Positions 1-9,053 of a stretch of 24,987 nt of DNA are shown piece after piece. Made by a program: the position numbers and the translations under genes. Position 1 is the first letter of the stretch, and each line of letters begins with the position of its first letter. The notes below the pieces were generated by a model that was not told where the DNA came from, ran no database searches, and saw only the letters and a list, made by a program, of their open reading frames with translations. The stretch comes from Physocladia obscura (lineage: Eukaryota; Chytridiomycota; Chytridiomycetes; Chytridiales; Chytriomycetaceae): positions 1-24,987 of the forward strand of contig JADGJH010000136.1 in NCBI GenBank assembly GCA_027596945.1. The letters are read 5' to 3'.

Positions 1-3000
1 CGTTATCTGCAGGCCTTTCAACGGTTGTGAAGCAAATGTTGAATTCTTGAATGATGGACGGATATAGCGAATTAAAATCTAACATCAAAACAAACTTTTC
101 ATATAACCCTTTTTTTGGTTCAAGCACCAATCCTCCAGCATAAGCTGGTTTTCGTTTAGCCGTAGTTGCTTTTGGAGCCTCAATATTATCATCTGCAAAA
201 AAAAAAGATATAAAAAAGATTTTTCCGTTTTCAAATAAACAAAAAATAATCAAGGAAAAAAAAAGAAAAAAGTCACCAACCATCTTCATCTCTCTGAAAG
301 TCAACAAAAGCACTCTTTCTAAATGTCTTATCCGGCACGATATACTTTCGATTATGGAATTCATGGAGCAATAAAAACTCATTTCGATCAGCACGAGATC
401 CCGCCATTATCGTTCGCGACCACAAGTTTCCAGCGAGACCAGTAAGCTGCTTTGTGAGTGGCAAAACTTGCAACTTCATCATCAGACTCGCACTTAGCAC
501 GCAGTCAGTTTCGCAATGCTTGACAAGCCACATCAGTTGATTTGCGTCCCAAAACATTTTCGGAATCTTATCTGGGTCAAGATCTTGCCGCGCTATTTTT
601 AACTGCGTCATGGCTAAATTTGTGAGTGTATAGCTTTTTGCTTTCGTCACGTAATCCTATATCGTTAAATTGTCAGAGAAAATTCACCAACATTCAAAGA
701 AAGAAAAAAATACCTTTGCATTCATAAATGTATCACAAAGTATTCTTCCACTTGCGACAGTTCTTTCCTGAAATGTTGAGTCCCCAGCACCTCCAGCGCC
801 AGTTTGCAATTTGGGCCACTTTGTCCTCCTCAAGCGCCCGATTTTTGACCATAAATCAACCTTATTCGCCCTTAACCGATGCAACAGTATGTCCAAATCA
901 ACGCCAATAAAATTGTGGCCAACTATAATGTCGGGATCGGTTCGATGCATGATGGCTTGGAATGTAGAAAAAAAAAGTCAGTAGATGGCGGGATTTTTTG
1001 TTCTTGTTTACCCATCAAGAAGTGCAATAGACCCTTTTCATTTGGCAGAACTTCAATTGATCTCCCAGTCTTTTTTGCAGTTGCTGCAAGATCTTTGAAT
1101 CCGACTGGCATCGGAACCCCAGTCAATGGTCTAATTGCGCTAAATGAAAGCGGAGCACTTGGCGGTGATGTTCCATCAATCGAAACTTCAGGAATTAAAA
1201 AAAAAACTTTAATAATCAACGTTGTCCAATTACAAAAAATTAAAATAAAACCTTCATTATAAACCATAGCACACACAGCAACAATTTCATTAGAATTTGA
1301 TTGATGATTCATAACAGTACGCAGACTGATGCTCATGGCGACAAACGGAGGTGGTGTTTTGAGAATCGCAGGTCCAGCTTCAATATCGGCGTCATTCAGC
1401 GGCTTGATTTTTTTTGGTGATGGACATGTTACTTCAAATTTCGTCCATGATATCTGTTACAAAAACGTTATAAACAAACAAAAAAAAAAAGCAAACAAAC
1501 AAAAAACAACACATATACAAAAGAAATTGGTGTGTGTTGTGCAAATGTATCTGATACAAACGTTTTTTGCGCTGACATGCGCGTCTTGAATTTCAATCCA
1601 ACACGGACCCATAATCTTGCGCTTAATCAAAAAATTTTCCAATGCGCTCGCATTAGTCCCAAAAATATGACTAAACGTTACACCAGAAGTGTCTGACGGG
1701 ATTTGCCCAACTACATTGGGTAAATACATGAAAATTCATTAGAGTGTGAAGAACAGTAAGAGAAAAAAAATTTCAAAGTATTTGGTCTCACATTTATAGG
1801 GGTATGCAACTTTTAAATACTCAGATTCAACCGGAATACCTGGTATTTCAAAAGCATATTTGCGCGTGACGGGTTTTGCTTTGAATTCCTTGACGCCAAA
1901 CTTTTGCCGGACCTTGTCAAATTCCGTAAACACTTCTTGCATGGTAACGTCAATATCCGTGTCTGAGTTTCCTTCAGATGTACAGACGATTAAATTATGA
2001 GAACCAATAAAATTAGGTGAAGAAACCTTCGCGTTTTTTGAGCCGAGGTAAAACAAACAAAACTCGATTAATATCATTAACTGTGATACAACAGCTGACA
2101 AATTTCCCTGCCGACTTATTAAAAACCTGAACAATAATAACAGCATAATAATTTAGTTTTCCGCGAAAATATATATATGTATACATATATATGCGAAGCC
2201 ACAAAATACACAAACCTTCGCAAACAAATATACAACTCCTGCCATCTCAAACGCGTCAAACCAAAACGCATAAAGCCGTTTCCCGTCCTCTTCGAAGTAA
2301 TCTTTCCCATTATTTGTTGATGATCCAGAAATATTTGCTTCTATTGGATTTGCAGCTGCAGCTGCGCTATCACCAACAGCCAGTTTGTCCATCACGCTCA
2401 TCCAAGAGGTGCAGCCAGCTACTTCGACGATCGGAGGTGCAGTAGGAGCAGCCGCAGTAGTGCCAACTGGCAAGATCGGCTGAAATTTCGGAACAAATGC
2501 TGTGTTCGCAAGAAGAGACGCGGCTTTCACTGAGTTTGATGACGTTTCGAGCTTCCGGATCTTCACGGTGTTTGAATGATTATCACTCACTGTTGGCTGT
2601 TTTTTTTCGAGATCTGGTTTTTGTTGTTGTGATTGTGGCGATACCGGTATTACAGATCCCGAGACGGTTTGACGATTTTCAGCCATTTCTGTGTCGAGAT
2701 CAAGATGTTCGATTGTTGCTTCTTGCGTTTCAAAAGCTACTGCAGCGTCATCGAAATTATCAAAATCATCGTTGCGGTCATGATAACTAGCATCATCATC
2801 CTTGTCGTTCTCATCAGTTTCGGAGATTGCCAGCTGTATGGACGGTTAATGTCAACAAACGATGGTTGTTTTTTTGTTTTTTTTGAATGGGCACACAATA
2901 TGGGTGCTTTTTTATTTTTTATTATTTTTTTTGATACTCGTTGAATTCGTTCTTTTTCTTCTACAATCGCTTTGATCGGCACACACAAACTTCTTTTCGA

Positions 3001-4063
3001 TTTTTTTTTTTGCTCGCTCCGTTTGCTATAAAATTGATTTTCTTCACTAATTGCGCGAGACATACATACCAAATGATCATAAGAGTTCGCGAACAAATCA
3101 TGAGCCTTTGTTGTTCTGAAATCACCAACAATTCCGTCATATTTAAACAGCGGTTCGACAACGGACGCGTTATAATCAGAAAAAAGCGGCGCAGTTGTCG
3201 TTAAATTAGCCGGCGGTACTGTCGAGTTTGAAACCTCGGCGTCAATTTCACCAAAAATATCTTTGAGCATGTCGGCTTCGTTGACGATTGGCGGCGCGGG
3301 CATGTGGTCTTTTTTCCTGTGCACAATACGGGGAGTGTTGGAATCGTCGAGAGATGCAGCATGTTTTGCGGCTTGTTTGCTAAAGAATGTTGAGACGCGT
3401 GCTTCTGGTTTGACTTTTTTTGGTTTTTTATTGTTCTTTCTACGTTTTCCTGGTTCACAATTTATTGCATTAATTATTTGCAGACATGTGTGGGGGAAGA
3501 TTTCACGCACCAAATCCACCAACATCTTCATCTGCTTCGGATGCGTCGCTGTTGCTATCGTCGTTGTTGTTTTCATTGTCGAAATCGTCACCGTAGTCGG
3601 CGTAACCTTTGCCGTCATCGTCAACAACAAAGTCGTCTTCGATGATTTTTTTTTTGATGTATTTCTGGTAGTCTTCCTCGGAAACTTGGTCAAAGATGGG
3701 TTTCGGGAGCTGCATGTGTGAAGGTAAGATTTACGAACAACGAATAACGAAATAAAGGATAATGGATAAAGGACAACGGATGAACAATAAATAATAAAAA
3801 AACGGATAACAAACAACAAACGACAGGTATAATGAATTAAAAACAACAGTCAATCAACGTATTCAAAGATGACTCACGCTGTCGGCTGAGATTCGTTCGC
3901 CTCTTCTTGCCTTCTTGAGCATCTCGAGTTTGTCTCTTCGCGAAGCCGCCGCCGAACGAGCATTCTTATTGCGCAAGCCCAGTGGCGCTATTTCTATTGA
4001 TGCGTTACTTTCGCCGCCGCCAAATGGTGACAGATCGTTGTCATCTTCGTCGTGGTGTCCCAT
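1..4063 (-). CDS. POL1: DNA polymerase alpha catalytic subunit, 3' end beyond window
   Basis: Family B DNA polymerase that extends primase-made RNA primers at replication forks in the nucleus. My exons, all phase-consistent, are 4063-3878, 3709-3511, 3449-3070, 2833-2216, 2126-2027, 1971-1792, 1710-1562, 1453-1252, 1185-1012, 955-714, 656-281 and 192-1. They encode about 999 residues; the left edge cuts the gene. The N-terminus has the [13 protein letters not shown] segment typical of Pol alpha and an acidic disordered region. Later come [48 protein letters not shown] (about 736-744) and SKIGRLRR. At about 974 is polymerase region [19 protein letters not shown], whose first Asp binds metal. 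Region I (YGDTDS type) lies outside. Introns are 55-236 bases with GT-AG ends; intron 10 has a CTGAC branch site. Intron 3 (3069-2834) is the least certain because it has no stop in the incoming frame. Identification is firm. Confidence 0.95.
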
Positions 4064-4548
4064 TTTGAATGCCTTTTTTTCTTTGTCCGAAAATGACTGA
4101 AAAAAAAGAAATTTAACATGCGACAGTGACTTGCTTCAAATCCAGTTTCGCCCACCAGCTATTTTTCGCACAGCATATTCTTTCTTTTTCTTTCTCTAAA
4201 TTTATTTTTTTAATTTATTTATATGTGACTTCTGTTTTCTGAAGAAAAATAAAAGATAGTGCAGCAAACACAAAAAGAAAATATACAAGCTCAAGATGAA
4301 TGCACCTAGTTTAATAAAAACGCGCCCCGGACTGTTAACAGCAGATGAAAAGCAAAAAGCCATCGAGGATTAGTGAGCCTGAATCTAAAAATAGGGAAAT
4401 AATAGGAAAATCCCCAGAAATAAAAAAAACTCTCATTCTTGCAGAAAACTATTTGAAATCATGAGGCCATAGGTGTTTATTGGTTTTGATAAATGCATGA
4501 AGTATAACTCAGATGATTAAACAAACGGAAAAAAATTTCTAAAAAAAT
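4064..4548. other. Intergenic gap upstream of POL1
   Basis: AT-rich sequence with several A and T runs between the POL1 start codon and the stop of the secreted-protein gene. I see no coding frame, RNA gene or repeat here. It must carry the POL1 promoter and 5' leader plus the 3' end of the neighbour, but no element can be pinpointed by eye. Confidence 0.5.
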
Positions 4549-5496
4549 CTAGACAGTTGGATAGGTGATGTTGATCAGCGCATTCACAGACCCGTCCACA
4601 ATAACAGTCGTAAACACGGTATCAGCAACATCTTCTGCAACTGACCACGTGACATTGGGCGCATTAGTCTCTTGCGTGGCAATATTAATCGCCGATAATG
4701 CTGTTGTGCCGGCTGGGAAGTCACTGGCACTCTGGATGCCATAGACCTCGAGAGTTTCTGTGGCCCAGACAAGCTCAGCAGAATTGACCAGCAGACCATA
4801 CCCCCCCAGATTGGACCATTCGCACAGATACTGGAAATCTGTGCTGTTGGCGGACTGCTCTTGCAGCTGGATGTATCCGGTGAGTGTCTGACCCTCTTGG
4901 ACCTGCACGAGGGGGGTAAAGTAGGTGCCAGTGGGGGTGACGTACCAGCACGCGATGCCCCAGTAGTTGCCGCCGCCTGCCGCCGAGCCGCCGTACTGCA
5001 GCACGGGCTGCAGGATGGAGGTGAAGTCTGCGGGCTCGATGGAGTTGAAGATGAAGACGGTCTGGCCGTCGTTTGCGGCGGGGGCGGGCGGCACGGTCCA
5101 CGAGGTCGCGAAGGACGCGATTGGACTTTCGCCCGTGTTGAGCCACGCCGCGAACGTCACCCAGCCGCTCTCCTCGCGCCGCGCCTTGGCGTTGCCGTTG
5201 CCGTTGCCGTTGAGCGGGCGCGCGTTCGTGGCCCCCGGAACCACCGGCGTCGTGTGCAGCGCCGTTCCGTTGGCCGCAAGCAGGCTGATCGCCGACTGCG
5301 TGTGGCTGATCGTTGCGCCAACCGGAACTTGGTGCGCGGCGCTGTGTGGCACCAAGCCCACGGGTGTTCGCAAATACGAGGGCAGCGTGTGGCTGTGCGA
5401 CTTGGCGATCGGAAGCGCCTCGCCCATGAATGCAACAGCGAGTATTAAGTATGTCTGCAGCGCCAAGATATGTTTCATTTTCGGAGTATCAGGCAA
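4549..5496 (-). CDS. Secreted glycoprotein, possibly glutamic-peptidase (G1)-like
   Basis: Single open frame of 315 residues ending in TAG, no intron. The second methionine (residue 7, at 5478) gives the better signal peptide: MKHI followed by a hydrophobic stretch ending near GEALP, so translation may start there. A Ser/Ala/Pro-rich segment and an Asn-Gly run (about 96-103) precede a globular domain from about residue 110. That domain contains SWTVPPAP (132-139), GQTVFIFNSIEP, ILQPVLQYGG (161-170), YWGIACWYV (178-186) and AELVWATETLEVYG (240-253). Four N-glycosylation sequons (NGT, NST, NVT, NIT) fit secretion. The beta-rich layout with a Gln in the LQ motif and Glu residues in the AELVW motif recalls eqolisin-type peptidases, but the match is loose and the family is not firmly recognised. 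The gene is much richer in GC than its surroundings (41 of 60 bases at 5041-5100). Confidence 0.8.
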   Translation of the reverse strand: MPDTPKMKHILALQTYLILAVAFMGEALPIAKSHSHTLPSYLRTPVGLVPHSAAHQVPVGATISHTQSAISLLAANGTALHTTPVVPGATNARPLNGNGNGNAKARREESGWVTFAAWLNTGESPIASFATSWTVPPAPAANDGQTVFIFNSIEPADFTSILQPVLQYGGSAAGGGNYWGIACWYVTPTGTYFTPLVQVQEGQTLTGYIQLQEQSANSTDFQYLCEWSNLGGYGLLVNSAELVWATETLEVYGIQSASDFPAGTTALSAINIATQETNAPNVTWSVAEDVADTVFTTVIVDGSVNALINITYPTV

Positions 5497-5585
5497 TTGT
5501 TTTCCTTGCTTTTCTAATTATTATTCAAACACCCCATTTCGGGGTTTGGTTTTTGGTATCAGGGTTGTCCAATAAATTTGAATTA

Positions 5586-5759
5586 ATGACTTTACCGCAA
5601 TTCGAGTCCCCGGCTAGTACATCTTCTGCACCGTTAGTCGAGCATATTCCATGTAGCTTATTTTATTTTTTCTGACTTGTGTTTTTGCACAGCGGACTTT
5701 CTTAAAATTTCCAAAAATTTGTTCCAACATTCAAAGGTTTTTGGTGAGAGTTTTGGGTG
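5586..5759 (+). CDS. Possible tiny two-exon gene, function unknown
   Basis: An ATG at 5586 opens a 22-codon frame (MTLPQFESPAS...VEHIP) that meets a GT at 5653. A 40-base candidate intron follows (5653-5692), with a CTGAC branch-like sequence and GCACAG acceptor at good spacing. Joining phase 1 to exon 2 at 5693 gives SDFLKISKNLFQHSKVFG, with a stop at 5757-5759 or a further donor (GTGAGAG) at 5743. The peptide would be about 44 residues or longer. No family is recognised. The intron is shorter than others in the window and the donor is weak, so this may be chance. Confidence 0.25.
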
Positions 5760-7718
5760 AAAATTCTCGCAACATTCTACTGTTTCCTAATTCTTTCATT
5801 TCAATTCGGCGAAAAAGTCAACCTTTTCAATCCCAGTTTACGTTTGATTACAAATCACCTTTTTTTTTTTGACACTGTCACTTTCTATTTCGGCTCTCAT
5901 GAAAAAAAATTATTTTCGATGAGAAAAAAAAAAATTTTCAAAAAAGATTAGACCACTTTACCTTAATCAATTTCAAAAAAATGCAGCAGTTCGCGGTCTC
6001 AGTACCACAGGTAAAAATGATACTCCGTGATTGCATTCCGGCCAAAATCGTCAATTAACAAACGAAACAAAAAATGGTATGGAAAGGTTTTGTTTTTTTT
6101 AACCAGATTTCTCTCCACTTGAAACTGGGTTTTCACTAAAGTGATGTTTTTTCTTTTTTTTTTCTGTCAAAATGAAAAAGGATATTAACTTCAAAAACCT
6201 GTCAGTCCAAATTTAAGAAAAAATTTGTTAAAAAACGACGAAGGTCTTCGAAAAGAAGCGATGTAGATGTAACGCATGTATTCGCATTCATGTAACAGCC
6301 ACTGAAGTTTCGAATTTATTATTCAGATAAACCTTGCAAAGCACAGCGTCCGTTAGTTTCAGATTTGTTGAAGTAAGAGTTGATTTACTTTCTATTGAGG
6401 TAAAAACACTCTAATCGCTCAGTAGAAAAGTAAAGAAAGTAAAATAGTTGACTTGCGCTTTCCGTCACTACGTGGAAGCTTGGTAACGATAACAAGTGAG
6501 GGAGCTTTCTACGGGAAGGATAACAAGCGAGATTTATGTAAATTGATAATAGAGCAAGGATTCTGCTAAAAATCATAAAGGGAGATTGCAACAAGATTGC
6601 TTGGCTTAAAAATAGGAATGTTCCGTACAAAACAAATGGGAAAATAACACTTCTAGATTCATGAAAGTTTATTTGTTACGATTTTTAATTAGAAATAGAC
6701 TTCAACTCACATTTTTTAGGCTCGAAAAAATTAAAATTTTCTTGTCAAACTTGAATGAGCTTTCGCATTAAATATGCTATGACGTAAGGTAACGTTTTCA
6801 AGCCCAATACAAACAATTGTGAAAAAAAAAAAAGCGGATTCTGAAAATGGAGGAAAGAATGGAAATTTATTGAAGCCCTGAAAACAGACGAGAATATTGT
6901 GGGATTATTTCCAGATTCTGGTAGACCTTTGAATATTTTTTTTTATCATAGAAAATGGAGTGATTTTGCAAAAAGGAATTCCTTGTGAGAATTCACTGTG
7001 AGACCACATGAAGGTCTTAGAAATCCTTATAAAGTACTTCTTCATTTAAGCATTAGGTATTTGTTTTGTCAACCTTTGCTTTAATGAATTTCATATGGTC
7101 CCACAGTGAATTCTCACAAGGAATTCCTTTTTGCAAAATCTCTTTAATATCTCAAAAATAAAAATATTGTCAGGAGATTAGAGACAGGAATTATCAGTGG
7201 TGGATTGCACCTTCATGTTTAAAATCAAATCTACACTTTAACTATCCTGCATATACACAACAGCATCCTTATATTATTTTGGCCACAACAGATTATTCAC
7301 GGTCTTGGCATCAAATGTTACTTTCTTGGCAATGAAAAATAAAAGTAATTATTGGAGCCAAGCGAGACGCATAACGCATTCCTCAGCTCTAATATTCATG
7401 ACGAATCGGTCTTGTTTTTCTTTTGAACTGAATCTCACGTCGATAAACCATTCAATCAAAATAATGGAATGAAAAATTTTGGACAAAAAAAAAAAATATT
7501 CCGTGACGGCGACGAGGAACAAAAAAAAAAGGAAAATTCTCCAAATCGATCGTGTGTATTTAATTTTTAGACAGCATTTTTCCGTGAATAAAATTATTTC
7601 TGGGCCTGTTTTCTTGAGACAAATTATCTGGCGATTTGTCAGGTGAACAAAAAAAAAAAAGTTCGACACCGCAAATACAAAACATGATCCATCAAAAAAC
7701 ACTGCCCAATAGCCGAAA
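5760..7718. other. Long gene-poor gap
   Basis: About 2 kb of AT-rich sequence with many homopolymer A and T runs. Open frames here are short and most begin with non-ATG codons; none has a recognisable domain. A donor-like CAG/GTAAAA at 6010 follows a short ATG frame at 5981, so pieces of an unrecognised spliced transcript cannot be excluded. The only clear structure is the inverted repeat at 6962-7140, listed separately. Confidence 0.5.
6962..7140. repeat. Inverted repeat with 51-base arms (MITE-like or hairpin)
   Basis: Bases 6962-7012 and the reverse complement of 7090-7140 match at 49 of 51 positions, separated by a 77-base spacer that does not pair. Each arm also contains the palindrome GGAATTCC. 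No target-site duplication is obvious at the outer ends. This fits a small non-autonomous inverted-repeat element or a recent inverted duplication. Confidence 0.85.
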
Positions 7719-8529
7719 ATGGAACAGCAAAGGCGACAAGCGCGGGACGGAGCACAGACTACAGAAACTACGAAAGCAGCAAGCACCAGCCAAGTACCGA
7801 GTACCACGCAATCCACGACTGCAGTCCAGCCAACAAGTACAACTACGACTACCACAACTACTACAACCACAACTACAACCACAACAACAACAACAACAAC
7901 AACAACAACGGATGCTATACCGACAACAGCCAACGACAACAATGATCAGACATCGTCAAGTTCAATACCGGCACCGGTTTCTTCCGTTGTAACGACGAAC
8001 ATCGATACGGGTTCCTCTTCCTCATCCTCTTCCTCTTCCACATCAATCTCCACTTCAACTTCTTTCACGAATTCAACTTCTACGCCCACCAACAACAGTT
8101 CCAACGGCACATCTTCCACAGTGGTCATTACCGTTTCCATCTTCAGCGTGGCCATTGTCGGTGCAATCATTGCCATCATTGTAAGTGCGTTAAAAGAAGT
8201 ATGCAGACTGTCATTCAACGGACCTGTAAATAAATAAAAAATAGTGGTTGAAATTCCGTTCGCGTCGCGTAAAGAAAAACTCGGAAATGTATGGTCGCGG
8301 TGTTGGCTTTGAACGCGACGACGCGGTCGAACTGGGTAATATCGGCCCAATAGCTGCCGCAAATAATCGGAAAAGAAACAGCGCTATTCTGTCTCATTTA
8401 AATTTGGCAGAGAGTGCTGGAATTGGCTTTGCTGGACCTGACAGTGGCAAAAATAGTCCGAGCACTTCGTATGAACCTCTACGGCCTCAAGCTCACCAAA
8501 ATAGCAAATATGGCGCCTTTTCGGGATAG
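7719..8529 (+). CDS. Thr/Ser-rich single-pass membrane protein
   Basis: Two exons, 7719-8180 and 8245-8529, joined in phase 0 across a 64-base intron with a GTAAGT donor and TAG acceptor, give 248 residues. The first ~130 residues are low-complexity Thr/Ser, including 24 consecutive threonines, and would be heavily O-glycosylated if extracellular. A hydrophobic segment (VVITVSIFSVAIVGAIIAII, about 135-154) ends exactly at the splice site. Exon 2 starts WLKFRSRRVKK, a basic stop-transfer sequence, followed by a ~90-residue soluble tail with GPIAAANNRKR and a Ser/Pro-rich end. This layout resembles fungal wall-stress or Skg6/Axl2-type single-pass proteins, but no defined domain is visible. No signal peptide is seen at this start, so an upstream exon could be missing. 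Confidence 0.75.
7839..7910 (+). repeat. ACN trinucleotide repeat coding for 24 threonines
   Basis: Twenty-four consecutive Thr codons, mixed ACA/ACT/ACC/ACG at first and becoming pure ACA toward the 3' end. The pure part is a likely site of length variation; any change in whole codons keeps the frame of the membrane protein. Confidence 0.9.
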
Positions 8530-9053
8530 AAAGAAAAAAAAGAAAAGTGATGGTGATAATCATCTGTGTTGCCTTGTTGGAATTGGTGATATTACCTGCC
8601 TGTGTAAGGATGGGATAAATGCAATTTATTTTATAAGATTTATGTGCAAAATTGTTTTTCAATCCTTCATGCTTGGCCAGTCCAGACAGCAATTTGCCAT
8701 GATTTCATTTCGCTTAAAAAAAAAAACCCAAAAAAACAAGCCGAGACACAAAAACAAAGCCACCCACCAAACAAAACCGAGACACAGGTTTTCCGACAGC
8801 GTCCGCTTATAATCCAACTTCAAAACTTTCCGCTATCTTTTATCGCGTCTCCAGCATCGACGAGCATATTCAGCGGTGGCAGCAGCAGCATCATAGACAC
8901 TGCTGAGCATCTATTTAACCTATTCATCAAAGCTTATTCTATCTGCAACAATAAGAAAAACGTTTAAAACGGAGCCTCTACTTTAAGAAAAACAACACCT
9001 CAACAGATAGAAGTGAACGCGTCTTCACAAAAAAATTAAAAGAAAAAGGAACA
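8530..9053. other. Intergenic gap before the PP2A subunit gene
   Basis: AT-rich sequence with A runs (for example around 8717-8730) between two plus-strand genes. Short open frames overlap here, but none has a recognisable domain or splice signals. It should contain the 3' end of the membrane-protein gene and the promoter and leader of the next gene. Confidence 0.5.

Noticed and set aside
3263..3721. Plus-strand 152-codon hydrophobic frame
   Set aside because: Antisense to POL1 exons 2 and 3, which are supported by family similarity and phase-matched splicing.
4861..5575. Two overlapping plus-strand open frames of about 200 codons
   Set aside because: They lie antisense to the secreted-protein gene, where high GC lowers stop frequency. 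Arg/Val/Gly-rich products lack any motif, while the minus frame has a signal peptide and sequons.
5757..5951. Plus-strand frame that looks like a secreted peptide (KILATFYCFLILSF)
   Set aside because: It begins with GTG, not ATG, has a Lys/Phe-rich low-complexity end and no splice or family support.
7349..7942. Minus-strand frame with a long valine run
   Set aside because: The valines are the reverse complement of the ACN threonine repeat of the plus-strand membrane protein; no domain.
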